A stretch of 64,000 nt of DNA. Source: Marinobacter daepoensis DSM 16072. Its GTDB lineage: Bacteria > Pseudomonadota > Gammaproteobacteria > Pseudomonadales > Oleiphilaceae. Position numbers and translations under genes: made by a program. Positions 50,730-60,572 of the stretch are shown here, piece by piece. The notes beneath the pieces are model-generated. The model saw nothing but the letters and a program-made list of their open reading frames with translations, made no database searches and was not told the DNA's origin. The stretch spans positions 682,001 through 746,000 of the forward strand of contig NZ_ATWI01000009.1 of assembly GCF_000421165.1 (NCBI RefSeq), read 5' to 3'. Every line of letters begins with the position of its first letter. The stretch's first letter is position 1.

Positions 50730-51547
50730 CAATCCGGTCGATTCTCAGGATCGCAGATTGTCGCAAGTCGGTTGTCGACAGGCAAATCGTGACCAGCAAG
50801 GTTATTAACCGGCACAACACCGATCACGCTGTTGCTCAGCCACACTCCGCGACAATGAGGACTCAGCAACTCCCCTACGCCAACCGAACGCTCCACCAGA
50901 CGCTCCCCCGTCAAATGCAATCGTTCAATAACCTGTCGGCGCATAACGCCGGACACTGCCAGTGAAGCACCCGGCGGCGTCACCCAACCCTCGGGCCCCA
51001 GTAGAAACAGGTTAGTTCTGGTGCCTTCCACCACATGACCGTCGGCATTGGTCATGAGAAGCTCCCATACGGAACCGTGCATTTCACGAGCCGCCATGAC
51101 CTGCTCCAGGCGATTGAGAGTTTTCATGCCGGAAAACAAGGGATTAACCGTCAAAGGAATCCGGGAGAAATCCGCCCGCACCCCCGTCTCCGGAGGGCCT
51201 GGAGGAGCCGGAGAATGAAACACAAAGAGATTGGGCCGCATCTCCGCAAGGGGGCGGTAGCCCCTGCCCCCGGTACCGCGCGTGACCACAAACTTGAGCA
51301 CCCACGGAGCACCGCCATACACAACCCCATAACGGTCAACGGCATCAGAGCAGGCTTTCTCCAGCTCAGGGCGGCTCAGGAAGATCCCCAGGCGCCCCGA
51401 GTCCGTGAGCAAACGATCCAGGTGATATCCCAGCAAGGCTGCTCTGCCCTCGCACACACGGATGGTCTCAAACAGACCATCGCCATAGGAAAACCCTCGA
51501 TCACCAGCGGGCAGGCAATCGTCGTCAGCCCAGTAGAGCTGAAACAC
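50729..51547 (-). CDS. pabC: Aminodeoxychorismate lyase
   Basis: 272 residues, PLP class IV fold: GDGLFETIRV near the N-terminus, Lys142 in GMKTLNRLEQ as the PLP lysine, and TRTNLF later. It releases pyruvate from aminodeoxychorismate to make PABA for folate. The start is a GTG at 51547, 6 bp after the fabF stop. Branched-chain aminotransferases are related, but the operon place favours PabC. Confidence 0.93.
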   Translation of the reverse strand: MFQLYWADDDCLPAGDRGFSYGDGLFETIRVCEGRAALLGYHLDRLLTDSGRLGIFLSRPELEKACSDAVDRYGVVYGGAPWVLKFVVTRGTGGRGYRPLAEMRPNLFVFHSPAPPGPPETGVRADFSRIPLTVNPLFSGMKTLNRLEQVMAAREMHGSVWELLMTNADGHVVEGTRTNLFLLGPEGWVTPPGASLAVSGVMRRQVIERLHLTGERLVERSVGVGELLSPHCRGVWLSNSVIGVVPVNNLAGHDLPVDNRLATICDPENRPD

Positions 51548-51553
51548 GTTCGG

Positions 51554-52801
51554 TTAGCCCTCGTAACGGCTGAAAATCAGGGTGCCATTGGTGCCGCCAA
51601 AACCGAAGGAATTGGACAAGGCCACCCGCACATCCGCTTCCCGGGCCTGATGCGCCACGAAATCCAGATCACACCCTTCATCCGGATTGTCCAGATTAAT
51701 GGTCGGCGGCAACACACCGTCTCTAACGGCCAGAACTGAGAAGATGGCCTCCACAGCCCCGGCAGCCCCCAGCAAATGCCCCGTCATAGACTTGGTACTG
51801 CTCATCGCAAGCTTTTCTGCATGGTCACCAAAGACGGATTTAACCGCCGCCACTTCGGCCACATCCCCAACCTGCGTCGAGGTGCCATGGGCGTTGATAT
51901 ACCCGATATCATCCGGACTCAGGCCGGCATCCCGAATGGCGTTGCGCATCGAGCGGGCGGCGCCGTCACCACCAGGCGCAGGTGCGGTAATGTGATGGGC
52001 ATCATCGCTCATACCAAAACCGATCACCTCGCCGTAAATAGTCGCACCACGTGCTTTTGCATGCTCCAGCTCTTCAAGAACCACAACGCCGGCACCATCA
52101 CTCAGTACAAAGCCATCGCGATCCTTGTCCCAGGGTCGGCTGGCTTTTTCAGGATCGTCATTTCGAGTGGACAAGGCCCGGGCCGAGGAGAATGCAGCCA
52201 GCCCACTTCGGGTTGTCGCCATTTCAGAACCACCTGCAAGCATCACGTCGGCATCACCATAAGCAATGGTGCGGGCGGCATACCCGATATTATGAGTACC
52301 TGTGGTGCAGGCCGTTACAATCGCAATGTTTGGCCCTTTGTAGCCAAACCGGATCGCGGCGTTACCGGAAATCATATTGATGACCGATGCAGGAACAAAA
52401 AACGGTGACACCTTACGGGGACCGGATTTCTCCATCTGGATCACATTTTTCTCAATGTACTCCAAACCGCCAATCCCCGAACCAATGGCAACCCCTACCC
52501 GCTCTTTATCAAGATCACCATATTGCTCAAGACCACTGTCATCCACCGCCTGCTGAGCGGCAATCAGACCGTAGTGAATAAAGGCATCGAGTTTTCGGGC
52601 TTCCTTGCTGGACAGCCAGGGCTCAATATCAAGATCCTTGATCCCACCTCCGATACGGGTGTTGTACTCCGAGGCATCGAAACGATCAATCACGCTGATT
52701 CCGCTACGCCCGGCACGAATGGCTTCCCAGGAAGACGCTACGTCATTCCCTACCGGAGAAAGCATTCCCATTCCTGTAATAACAACCCGTCGCTTGCTCA
52801 T
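51554..52801 (-). CDS. fabF: 3-oxoacyl-ACP synthase II
   Basis: 415 residues from the ATG at 52801 (GGGGAT upstream). Active-site Cys165 in TACTTGTH, then His in NAHGTST and in [12 protein letters not shown] form the Cys-His-His triad of KASII. It elongates acyl-ACP and handles temperature control of unsaturation. It follows acpP, with a terminator-like hairpin between them. Confidence 0.97.
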   Translation of the reverse strand: MSKRRVVITGMGMLSPVGNDVASSWEAIRAGRSGISVIDRFDASEYNTRIGGGIKDLDIEPWLSSKEARKLDAFIHYGLIAAQQAVDDSGLEQYGDLDKERVGVAIGSGIGGLEYIEKNVIQMEKSGPRKVSPFFVPASVINMISGNAAIRFGYKGPNIAIVTACTTGTHNIGYAARTIAYGDADVMLAGGSEMATTRSGLAAFSSARALSTRNDDPEKASRPWDKDRDGFVLSDGAGVVVLEELEHAKARGATIYGEVIGFGMSDDAHHITAPAPGGDGAARSMRNAIRDAGLSPDDIGYINAHGTSTQVGDVAEVAAVKSVFGDHAEKLAMSSTKSMTGHLLGAAGAVEAIFSVLAVRDGVLPPTINLDNPDEGCDLDFVAHQAREADVRVALSNSFGFGGTNGTLIFSRYEG

Positions 52802-52862
52802 ATCCCCAATCACCCGATTTTTCTGACTCTATTCGTTCACTGTTGGCCGGTATTTGGCCAAT

Positions 52863-52902
52863 AAAAAAGCCGTCCTTCAATTAGCCCAAAGGACGGCTTT
52901 TT
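52863..52902 (-). terminator. Hairpin with T-tract between acpP and fabF
   Basis: AAAAAGCCGTCCTT/AAGGACGGCTTTTT with an 11-base loop, active on the minus strand (and possibly both). It probably ends most acpP transcripts, keeping ACP well above FabF. Confidence 0.88.
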
Positions 52903-52927
52903 GCCTGGCTATCTGATTCGCAGGGTA

Positions 52928-53161
52928 TCAGGTGTGTGCGACGATGTAGTCGATCGCGTCCTGAACGGAGCCCAGCTTCTCAGCCTCTTCGTCAGGAATT
53001 TCAGTCTCGAATTCCTCTTCAAGGGCCATAACCAGCTCAACAGTGTCCAGTGAGTCAGCGCCAAGATCTTCTACAAAAGAAGAGGTGTTCTGAACTTCGG
53101 ACTCTTTAACGCCCAGTTGTTCACAAACAATCTTCTTCACGCGCTCTTCAACTGTACTCAT
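52928..53161 (-). CDS. acpP: Acyl carrier protein
   Basis: 77 residues, acidic, four-helix. Phosphopantetheine Ser37 is in [10 protein letters not shown]. It carries growing acyl chains for FabD, FabG, FabF and PlsX, all encoded nearby. RBS AGTGAGGAC precedes the ATG. Confidence 0.98.
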   Translation of the reverse strand: MSTVEERVKKIVCEQLGVKESEVQNTSSFVEDLGADSLDTVELVMALEEEFETEIPDEEAEKLGSVQDAIDYIVAHT

Positions 53162-53205
53162 AATGTCCTCACTTTAAGTGTCAACCAAGCAACTCGATGG
53201 CTGCC

Positions 53206-53234
53206 AGTTTAGTTTAAACCCTACCTGCAAACAA
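53206..53234 (-). promoter_or_regulatory. Candidate acpP promoter
   Basis: On the minus strand TTGTTT (53234-53229), 17-bp spacer and TAAACT (53211-53206), about 45 bp before the acpP ATG. A separate promoter would explain strong acpP expression. Confidence 0.45.
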
Positions 53235-53294
53235 GCAGGGATTCAGTCAAACATGTTGTACGACAAGGGGTTGCACATCAGCCCGAAAATGGGC

Positions 53295-54038
53295 TTAACC
53301 CATATACATGCCGCCGTTCACATGAATGGTTTCTCCGGTCACGTAAGCCGCACCATCTGAAGCCAGGAAAGCCACAACCGACGCCACTTCCTCAGGCTCC
53401 CCGAGTCGGCCGGTCGGTATGATTTCCAGCATAGCCCCACGCTGCTTATCGTCCAGTTTTTTGGTCATATCCGTATCAATAAATCCGGGCGCCACGCAGT
53501 TCGCAGTGATGCCCCGATTTGACATTTCTTTGGCCAGACTGCGGGTAAACCCCTCAACCCCGGCTTTAGCGGCACAGTAATTACCCTGCCCCGGATTGCC
53601 CATACCCGCAACCACAGAACTGATATTGATGATCCGCCCCCAGCGGGCTTTGGCCATACCACGAAGCACCGCTTTGCTTGTGCGATAGACGCTGGAGAGG
53701 TTCGTTTCCAGCACCGCAGACCAGTCATCGTCCTTCAAACGCATCAGCAGGTTATCACGGGTAATACCGGCATTATTGACCAGAATCAGCGGAGCCCCGG
53801 ATTGCTCAGTAAGCTGCGCAAGGCCTGCTTCAATGCTTTCTGGCTCGGCCACGTTCATAACAAGGCCATAACCCTGGTATCCCTCGGCTTTCAAACCGTC
53901 AGTAATTGCCTGAGCACCCTCAGGACTTGTGGCGGTCCCCACCACTTCAGCACCAAGGCGGGCCAACTCGTGGGCTATGGCTTTACCTATCCCCCGACTA
54001 GCGCCGGTTACCAGTGCAACTTTGCCTTCCAAAGACAT
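53295..54038 (-). CDS. fabG: 3-oxoacyl-ACP reductase
   Basis: 247 residues from the ATG at 54038 (CGGAG upstream). Rossmann TGASRGIG, NNAGITRDNLL, and the Tyr/Lys catalytic pair in NYCAAKAG. It reduces 3-oxoacyl-ACP with NADPH. It is 16 bp downstream of fabD. Confidence 0.97.
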   Translation of the reverse strand: MSLEGKVALVTGASRGIGKAIAHELARLGAEVVGTATSPEGAQAITDGLKAEGYQGYGLVMNVAEPESIEAGLAQLTEQSGAPLILVNNAGITRDNLLMRLKDDDWSAVLETNLSSVYRTSKAVLRGMAKARWGRIINISSVVAGMGNPGQGNYCAAKAGVEGFTRSLAKEMSNRGITANCVAPGFIDTDMTKKLDDKQRGAMLEIIPTGRLGEPEEVASVVAFLASDGAAYVTGETIHVNGGMYMG

Positions 54039-54054
54039 AAAAAACTCCGTGTAA

Positions 54055-54993
54055 TCAGGACTGACCAAAAGCCTTGATGGCTTCTGACAGAGAATCGGGG
54101 CTCTCAATACCGTAAACCGGCAGAGAACGGTCAATACGCTTAATCAAACCGGCCAACACTTTGCCAGCACCGCACTCCACCGCCACACCAACACCATCGG
54201 AAGACAGCTTTTGAACGGAATCGGTCCAGAGCACCGGAGAGTACAGCTGTTTAAGCAGGTTTGCTTTCAGAACCCCGGCATCCGTGGCTGGCTCTGCATT
54301 GACATTCTGAACGACAGGAATGACAGCATCGTTAAAACGGATATCTTCAAGGGCCTCTGCCAACTGCTCTGCAGCCCCTTTCATGATCGCACAATGCGAT
54401 GGAACGCTGACAGGAAGCGGCATGGCTTTACGGGCTCCTCTGGTTTTGCATAACTCAATGGCACGCTCAACCGCTGCGGCACTGCCAGCAATGACCACCT
54501 GCCCCGGGGCATTGAAGTTGACGGCAGACACCACATCCCCTTCCGCCGCTTCCTGGCACGCAGCGATCACATCAGCATCATCCAGCCCAAGAATGGCAGC
54601 CATGCGCCCCTGCCCTTCAGGCACCGCATCCTGCATCAACTCTCCGCGCAGCTGAACCAGCCTCACCGCTTCTATAAAGTCCAGGCTCTCAGCTGCAACC
54701 AGAGCGCTGTATTCGCCCAGGCTGTGTCCTGCCACAAAATCCGGCCTCGGGCCGTCAGACACACACCACTGGCGCCACAACGCCACACTTGCCGTCAACA
54801 AAGCCGGCTGGGTGATCATGGTTTTATTGAGCTCTTCAGCGGGGCCATGCTGACAAAGATGCCATAAGTCATAACCCAAAACGTTAGAGGCCTCGTCAAA
54901 CGTTTCACTGATCATTGGCCACGTCTCAGCCGCAGCAGACAGCATGCCAACTGATTGTGAACCTTGTCCGGGAAAAACAAACGCTGATTTCAT
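54055..54993 (-). CDS. fabD: Malonyl-CoA:ACP transacylase
   Basis: 312 residues. FPGQGSQSVGM near the N-terminus and Ser91 in GHSLGEYSAL are the acyltransferase marks, with His in VPSHCAIM. It loads malonate onto ACP. It follows plsX directly, with no fabH between, as in Pseudomonas. A 124-bp gap separates the two and shows no gene. Confidence 0.97.
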   Translation of the reverse strand: MKSAFVFPGQGSQSVGMLSAAAETWPMISETFDEASNVLGYDLWHLCQHGPAEELNKTMITQPALLTASVALWRQWCVSDGPRPDFVAGHSLGEYSALVAAESLDFIEAVRLVQLRGELMQDAVPEGQGRMAAILGLDDADVIAACQEAAEGDVVSAVNFNAPGQVVIAGSAAAVERAIELCKTRGARKAMPLPVSVPSHCAIMKGAAEQLAEALEDIRFNDAVIPVVQNVNAEPATDAGVLKANLLKQLYSPVLWTDSVQKLSSDGVGVAVECGAGKVLAGLIKRIDRSLPVYGIESPDSLSEAIKAFGQS

Positions 54994-55117
54994 AAGCGGA
55001 ATCTTATCGTCATTGAAGGGTTACTGAAGATTAGCCAATAGTACAATTCAGGCCAATTATCAGCGAATAGGGGTTGGGATGCGGGACGACTTTAGTCGTG
55101 CACCCTGTGGGGAGGGA

Positions 55118-56122
55118 TCATAACATCAGATCATCGAGTCTTTCGTTGATCCTTCGTGGCACTTCCAGCTGAACTTCACGAACAGCCTGCCGGATAGCCG
55201 CGAGCATTGCACGCTCATTGGCATTCCCATGGCTTTTGATCACTACCCCCTGAAGCCCAAGAAGACTGGCACCATTGTGCCTGGAGGGATCCATCAATTG
55301 CAGCAGGCGCCCGATAATTGGCTTTGCCAGCATCCCCACGAGGCGACCATACATTGAACGGGTAAATGCCTGCTCCAGAAGCTCTATCAGGAGCCCGGCA
55401 ACCCCCTCTCCGGTTTTCAGGGCAATATTACCCACAAAGCCATCACAAACCACGACGTCTGCCACATCCCGAAACAGGTCACTGCCTTCAACATAACCGA
55501 TGTAGTTGATGGTGTCGCACTGGGCCAGCATATGAGACGCAAGCCGCACCTGCTCATTGCCTTTGATTTCTTCTTCACCCACATTGAGCAACGCAACCCT
55601 GGGTTCGGATTGCCGGCAGATGGCCGACGCCATCAAAGACCCCATCAACGCGTACTGGTATAGATTCTCCGCCGTGGAATCCACGTTGGCACCCAGATCA
55701 AGAACATGACAGCGCCCGCGAAGGGAAGGAATCAGCTTGGCAATGGCTGGGCGCTCTATACCCGGATACATCCGGATAATGGAGCGACCAAAAGCCATGA
55801 GGGCGCCGGTATTACCAGCGCTGACACAGCCTTGCGCCTCACCATCCCGGACGAGACTGAGCGCAATAGCCATGGAGGAATTCTTTTTGTGCCGAAGGGC
55901 GTGGGAAGGCCGCTCATTCATACGAACAACGTCGGCCGCCTCAACAATCTCTATGCGCGCATGCCCTTCTTGCAACAAAGCCTCAAGCTCACTCCGGATT
56001 CCAACCAGAACAAGACTCAAGGCTTCATTTTCGCGCACTGCTTCCAGCGCTGCATGAACGACAACCGCGGCACCGCGATCACCGCTCATTGCATCAATGG
56101 CAATGGTGACCGGCTTGTTCAC
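55118..56122 (-). CDS. plsX: Phosphate acyltransferase PlsX
   Basis: About 334 residues. TIAIDAMSGDRGA, MNERPSHALRHKKNSSM and GANVDST are family marks. It makes acyl-phosphate from acyl-ACP for phospholipid synthesis. The start is uncertain: GTG at 56122 before NKPVTIAID is preferred because GGACGAG lies near; GTG at 56140 adds six residues. It follows rpmF. Confidence 0.93.
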   Translation of the reverse strand: MNKPVTIAIDAMSGDRGAAVVVHAALEAVRENEALSLVLVGIRSELEALLQEGHARIEIVEAADVVRMNERPSHALRHKKNSSMAIALSLVRDGEAQGCVSAGNTGALMAFGRSIIRMYPGIERPAIAKLIPSLRGRCHVLDLGANVDSTAENLYQYALMGSLMASAICRQSEPRVALLNVGEEEIKGNEQVRLASHMLAQCDTINYIGYVEGSDLFRDVADVVVCDGFVGNIALKTGEGVAGLLIELLEQAFTRSMYGRLVGMLAKPIIGRLLQLMDPSRHNGASLLGLQGVVIKSHGNANERAMLAAIRQAVREVQLEVPRRINERLDDLML

Positions 56123-56164
56123 CACTCGTCCATGCGGCACAGGTCAGAAGAAAGTCCCGACGAA

Positions 56165-56344
56165 TTACTCGTCGCGAGCCTCTACCACCTGCTTGCCACG
56201 GTAAAAACCGTCCGGGGAAACATGGTGACGACGATGAACTTCACCTGTCGTTGAGTCGGTAGACAGGGCAGCAGCGGTCAGCGCGTCGTGTGAACGGCGC
56301 ATGCCACGCTTGGAACGGGTCTTGCGGTTTTGCTGTACAGCCAT
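56165..56344 (-). CDS. rpmF: 50S ribosomal protein L32
   Basis: 59 residues, read by hand since it is very short: starts [20 protein letters not shown] and ends VVEARDE. The basic N-terminus and SPDGFYRGK are typical of L32; the CxxC zinc ligands of some L32 forms are absent, giving the C-minus type. It lies between yceD and plsX, the classic order. AGGAG upstream (TCAGGAGTATAATC). Confidence 0.97.
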   Translation of the reverse strand: MAVQQNRKTRSKRGMRRSHDALTAAALSTDSTTGEVHRRHHVSPDGFYRGKQVVEARDE

Positions 56345-56374
56345 GATTATACTCCTGACCTATTATCAAATTCG

Positions 56375-56932
56375 TTAATGCTTTGTCGTCTTGAGACCCG
56401 CCAGAACACTGAACGGGTTTTCTTTTCTTTGCTCTGTCTCGGGCTCTTCGGCAGCCTCGGAAACTTCCAGCGCTTCAAGATCTTCCTTTGCCGGACACTG
56501 CTCTCGCTCGTGCAGGGGAAACGGCGGCAAAACAAGCAACAGCTCATCCTCAACCATCTCCCAGAGATCTGCACTAAAATCCTCAACCAGAAACGGCTCC
56601 AGCGCTTTTGGCAAACGCTGAGCCTGCTCATCACTGATCACCAGACCAAGATCAAAGCGAGACTTGAGGGTTGCCTGCATATCTCCCATGCAACGCTGGC
56701 ACTCCAGAACAACCGGAGCGGACAGCTCGCCAGATACGATTCGCCGACGCTCGCCATCCCGATAAAACGCCAGTTTGACACTGCAGGCGCCATCATCAGG
56801 AAGGCCGGGCACAGCTTCGCAAAAACGAGAAAGCCCCTTGAAAGGCACAACCCCCTCAAGTTTCGTATTCTGCTCTGCCAACTTATTCGGGTCGACAGAT
56901 CTGGGCAATTCGGCAATCGGCGCTTTGGACAT
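56375..56932 (-). CDS. yceD: YceD/DUF177 family protein
   Basis: 185 residues. The conserved core LECQRCMGDM and DLWEMVEDELLL mark DUF177. It is linked to 23S rRNA accumulation in plants and bacteria, but the mechanism is unclear. It heads the yceD-rpmF-plsX-fab run, 30 bp before rpmF. Confidence 0.92.
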   Translation of the reverse strand: MSKAPIAELPRSVDPNKLAEQNTKLEGVVPFKGLSRFCEAVPGLPDDGACSVKLAFYRDGERRRIVSGELSAPVVLECQRCMGDMQATLKSRFDLGLVISDEQAQRLPKALEPFLVEDFSADLWEMVEDELLLVLPPFPLHEREQCPAKEDLEALEVSEAAEEPETEQRKENPFSVLAGLKTTKH

Positions 56933-57061
56933 AGGCGCGCAATTTTAGGGGCGAGATCTCCCGCTGTCAAAGACTTAATCAATTCCCGCTGGGTCTTTCA
57001 CCCGGAATACGGGTATTTTACGATAACAACCCACAAACTCCAGCGCGGACCCAGCCAAACC

Positions 57062-57655
57062 ATGCCGAACCGTGATCTCGTTCTCGCCTCGTCCTCACCA
57101 TACCGAAAACAGCTATTGGCCCGGCTAGGGCTTTCGTTCAAAACAGCCAGCCCGGATATCGATGAAACACCGCACCCCGGAGAAGCACCGGAACCCCTGG
57201 CCACCAGACTGGCTACCGAAAAAGCATTAGCCTTGGCACCAACCTTCAGCAACCACCTGATCATCGGCTCCGATCAGGTAGCCACCCTCCCCGACGGAAC
57301 GCTCCTCAGCAAGCCTGGCAACCACAACACTGCCAGACAGCAACTGAAACGCAGCAGCGGAAACCGGGTACATTTTTTCACCGGCCTCGCACTGGTCGAT
57401 TCACGCACGGGCACTGTACGCACTCACTGCGAACGCTTTGACGTGTACTTTCGCTCTCTGAGCGAGCCGGAAATTGAGGGGTACCTGCACAAGGAAACAC
57501 CCTATGACTGTGCAGGCAGCTTTAAAATGGAGGGACTGGGCATCGCCCTTTTCAGCCGTCTGGACGGCAGAGACCCGAACAGCCTCATCGGCCTCCCCCT
57601 GATTGCGCTGAACAAGCTCTTGAGGGAGATGGGCATTAACCCTTTGCTGGACTAA
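57062..57655 (+). CDS. Maf-type nucleoside triphosphate pyrophosphatase (YceF-like)
   Basis: 197 residues from the ATG at 57062; the open frame upstream runs antisense to yceD and rpmF and is not coding. LASSSPYRKQLLARLGL at the N-terminus and IIGSDQVATL hold the Maf active residues. The YceF subtype hydrolyses 7-methyl-GTP, and its position beside yceD supports this subtype. The RBS is weak. Confidence 0.9.
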   Translation: MPNRDLVLASSSPYRKQLLARLGLSFKTASPDIDETPHPGEAPEPLATRLATEKALALAPTFSNHLIIGSDQVATLPDGTLLSKPGNHNTARQQLKRSSGNRVHFFTGLALVDSRTGTVRTHCERFDVYFRSLSEPEIEGYLHKETPYDCAGSFKMEGLGIALFSRLDGRDPNSLIGLPLIALNKLLREMGINPLLD

Positions 57656-57671
57656 TACCCACAGACCACCG

Positions 57672-58721
57672 TTAACGCAGCTCCAGGCGCGATTCCACCA
57701 GACTTGTGGCCAACCCCTCACCAACAGCGACACCCAATTGATCCACAAGATCCTGAAACGGAGACCGGGAGCGGCTGTAATCGATCAACTCCTCTTCGCC
57801 CACCAATTGGCGGGCAACCCAGGAGGTGCTACCCAGCCCGTCGATCAACCCAAGCTCCAAAGCCTGCTCACCACTCCAGACCAAGCCACTGAACAATCTC
57901 GGATCCTCTGCAAGACGATCCCCCCGACCCTGTCTGACCGCCTCAATGAACTGCTGATGCGTACTCTCTAGCACCCCCTGCCAGAAAGCCACCTCCTCCT
58001 TCTGCTCTGGTGAGAACGGATCGAGAAAGGCCTTGTTCTCTCCCGCCGTATACAGACGACGGTCAACGCCAATTTTCTCCATCACCTCGGTAAAGCCGAA
58101 ACCGCCCGCCACTACACCAATAGACCCGACAAGACTGGCTCGATTGGCATAGATCTCATCCGCCGCCGCCGCGATGTAATAGGCCCCCGAAGCACCAATA
58201 TCTGAAATCACTGCATACACTTTCTTGTCTGGATATTCCGCCCGCAAGCGTTTGATTTCATCGTATACGTAACCAGACTGAACCGGACTCCCGCCAGGAC
58301 TGTTAATCCGCAGAACAACCGCCCGCGAACCTTCAGCTTCAAAGGCGGAACGCAGAGCACCGACCAGATTATCGGCACTGGCCAGCTCATCTGCGGCAAT
58401 CGGCCCAGTCACCTCAACCAGCGCAGTATGCGGCTCCACAACCGCACCAACTCCTTCGCCAATCGGCGCTCTCAGCATGAACAACAACGAAAACAAGTAC
58501 CCAAACGTCAGCAGCTTGAAGAAAATACCCCAGCGCCGACTGCGCTTCTGCTCAGCCTGCAGTGACATCACAAGCTTCTCGATCAGGCGCCAGTCGCGAC
58601 CGCTCTCCGGAGGCAGCGCAGGCTTCCGGCGCCCCAACAACCCGCCTCGCGAGCCAGAGCCCTCGGGTTCAACAGGCTTGTCACCCCAACCAGCTTCTTT
58701 ATCTGAATCCCACTCGCTCAT
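57672..58721 (-). CDS. sppA: S49 signal peptide peptidase (SppA-like)
   Basis: 349 residues. A proline/charge-rich cytoplasmic head, one membrane segment (about 64-83) and a periplasmic S49 domain with INSPGGS, Ser178 in DIGASGAYY and Lys230 in GENKAF, 52 residues apart as in the Ser/Lys dyad of the short SppA form. It degrades cleaved signal peptides. It converges with maf, 16 bp apart. Confidence 0.92.
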   Translation of the reverse strand: MSEWDSDKEAGWGDKPVEPEGSGSRGGLLGRRKPALPPESGRDWRLIEKLVMSLQAEQKRSRRWGIFFKLLTFGYLFSLLFMLRAPIGEGVGAVVEPHTALVEVTGPIAADELASADNLVGALRSAFEAEGSRAVVLRINSPGGSPVQSGYVYDEIKRLRAEYPDKKVYAVISDIGASGAYYIAAAADEIYANRASLVGSIGVVAGGFGFTEVMEKIGVDRRLYTAGENKAFLDPFSPEQKEEVAFWQGVLESTHQQFIEAVRQGRGDRLAEDPRLFSGLVWSGEQALELGLIDGLGSTSWVARQLVGEEELIDYSRSRSPFQDLVDQLGVAVGEGLATSLVESRLELR

Positions 58722-58753
58722 TCGTCTTCCTTAATCTGCTACACCTGAAATAA

Positions 58754-59404
58754 TCAGTTCAACCCGAGTACCCGCCGGAGATCAGCCACCGTGTTAACCA
58801 CCGCATAAGGGGCATATTCTTCGAGAACCTCTCGCCCATGCACCCCCCACTCCACCCCGATAGATGGCATCCCTATCCGTTGAGCCATTTCAAGATCATA
58901 ACGGGTGTCACCAATCATGACCGCCTCCCCGGGCTCAAAACCGTAAAAAGCGAGAATTTCTTCAAGCATCAGCGGATGCGGCTTGGAACGGGTCTCATCC
59001 GCACAGCGCGTTGCATCAAAGTGATGCCCCAGACCACTGGAAGTCAGCGCCAGCTCAAGACCACGACGACTTTTCCCCGTCGCTACAGAGCACCCCAGAC
59101 CAGACCGTTTGATATCCGCAACCACCTCGGCCATTCCATCAAACACATTCTGAGGCGTGGTCACCTTCTTGAAAAAGTACCCCGCATACCCTTCACGGAT
59201 GCGAACCATCTCCTCGCGGCTAAGACCAGGATAGAGCTTCTCCAGCGCCTCAATCATTCCCAGGCCAATAATATCCCGATAAGCCTCGCGCTCCAGGTCC
59301 GGGTAGCCGAGCTCCGTTGCCGCCTGATGCAAACTGTCCGCGATATGATCAACGGAATCGATCAACGTTCCGTCCCAATCAAAAATAACCGCCTTCACCT
59401 TCAT
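58754..59404 (-). CDS. HAD-superfamily phosphatase (Gph-like)
   Basis: 216 residues. HAD motif I FDWDGTLID with Asp9 and Asp11, helical cap, motif II (SVATGKS) and motif IV GDTRYDLEMA. Likely a phosphoglycolate-phosphatase-like enzyme, but substrate is not set by sequence. The ATG at 59404 shares a base with the rluC stop (TGATG), so the two are coupled. Confidence 0.9.
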   Translation of the reverse strand: MKVKAVIFDWDGTLIDSVDHIADSLHQAATELGYPDLEREAYRDIIGLGMIEALEKLYPGLSREEMVRIREGYAGYFFKKVTTPQNVFDGMAEVVADIKRSGLGCSVATGKSRRGLELALTSSGLGHHFDATRCADETRSKPHPLMLEEILAFYGFEPGEAVMIGDTRYDLEMAQRIGMPSIGVEWGVHGREVLEEYAPYAVVNTVADLRRVLGLN

Positions 59405-60465
59405 CACTTACCCTTCCCGCTCCGCCTGATCAATTCATTGAGTACCCTGGAAAAGAGCTCATCATAACCTGCCTCAAGACGGGTTATCTCCCCCGTTCCC
59501 GGAAGCGGAAACTCCAAGGCACGGGCATGCAGCATCAGCCGCTGCCCTCCAATCGCCCGAAACGCCTTCAGGCTGGCCTCATCCATATATTTATCATCAC
59601 CCGCAATCGGATGCCCCGCCCAGGCACTGTGTACCCGAATCTGATGCGTCCTGCCGGTCACCGGCGACGCCTCAACGAGACTATAGCCCTCAAATCGCCG
59701 GAGACATGAAAACAGCGTGAGCGACGCTTTACCCTCATCACTGACTCGAACCCGGCGTTCGCCATTAGACATCTCATAGCGCAACAAAGGCTCATCAACA
59801 CGACTCACGCCATCCGCCCAGCTTCCGACAACCAAGGCATGGTAATACTTACGAATGCGCTTCTGCCGCAGCTCTTCCTGCAAAAAGCGTAACGCCGACC
59901 GCTTCTTGGCCACCATTACCAGGCCCGACGTATCCCGATCCAGACGATGCACCAACTCCAGAAACCGGGCCTCCGGCCGAGCAGCCCGCAACACCTCAAT
60001 CAACCCGAAGCTCAGCCCACTGCCACCATGGACTGCAATGCCGGCCGGCTTGTTCACCACCAACATTTCATCATTCTCAAAGACGACGGCGGCCTCCATA
60101 ACACCCTGAACCCGGGCCCCGGGCGTGACCTGCTCAGCCTTCGGCTTCTGTACCAGCGGAGGAATCCGGACCACATCGCCCGAATTCAAACGCGTATCCG
60201 GCTTCACCCGCCCTTTATTGACGCGCACCTCCCCTTTTCGGACAATTCTGTAGACAATGCTTTTGGGCACACCGCGCAACCGGGACAGCAAGAAATTATC
60301 CACGCGCTGCCCCGCCATATCTTCATCAACGGTCACCCACTGAACTTCTGTTGCCACCGCCCTGCCACCAGCGGATAAGGCCCGGGACGGCCCCTCTCCG
60401 CCACGACCCCGGTCTTTGACGGAGCGCCGGGCCTTTGATTTGTGCGAATCGGGAGTGCGGGGCAT
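59404..60465 (-). CDS. rluC: 23S rRNA pseudouridine synthase RluC
   Basis: 353 residues. Basic N-terminal tail, S4 RNA-binding domain (about 50-105) and pseudouridine synthase core with Asp176 in HRLDRDTSGL. RluC modifies positions 955, 2504 and 2580 of 23S rRNA in E. coli. The ATG at 60465 has AAGGA five bases upstream. It is divergent from rne, the same arrangement as in E. coli. Confidence 0.95.
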   Translation of the reverse strand: MPRTPDSHKSKARRSVKDRGRGGEGPSRALSAGGRAVATEVQWVTVDEDMAGQRVDNFLLSRLRGVPKSIVYRIVRKGEVRVNKGRVKPDTRLNSGDVVRIPPLVQKPKAEQVTPGARVQGVMEAAVVFENDEMLVVNKPAGIAVHGGSGLSFGLIEVLRAARPEARFLELVHRLDRDTSGLVMVAKKRSALRFLQEELRQKRIRKYYHALVVGSWADGVSRVDEPLLRYEMSNGERRVRVSDEGKASLTLFSCLRRFEGYSLVEASPVTGRTHQIRVHSAWAGHPIAGDDKYMDEASLKAFRAIGGQRLMLHARALEFPLPGTGEITRLEAGYDELFSRVLNELIRRSGKGK

Positions 60466-60537
60466 GAAAATCCTTACGTTGATGAATCACCCGGCAGGGA
60501 TTAACCCGGCCAGCAGCCTGACAGCAAAACCTGGGAG

Positions 60538-60566
60538 TTGTCGGGCTACGACTTACCTGTTATATT
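60538..60566 (+). promoter_or_regulatory. Candidate rne promoter
   Basis: TTGTCG (60538-60543), exact 17-bp spacer and TATATT (60561-60566). Transcription from about 60573 would give a leader of some 520 nt before the rne ATG. Confidence 0.65.
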
Positions 60567-60572
60567 CCGGCG

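Noticed and set aside
54994..55117. Missing fabH between plsX and fabD
   Set aside because: The gap is 124 bp with no trace of a gene, and pseudomonads share this order, so it is not a recent loss.
56330..57061. Long N-terminal extension of the maf frame
   Set aside because: It runs antisense to yceD and rpmF; the Maf family begins at the ATG at 57062.
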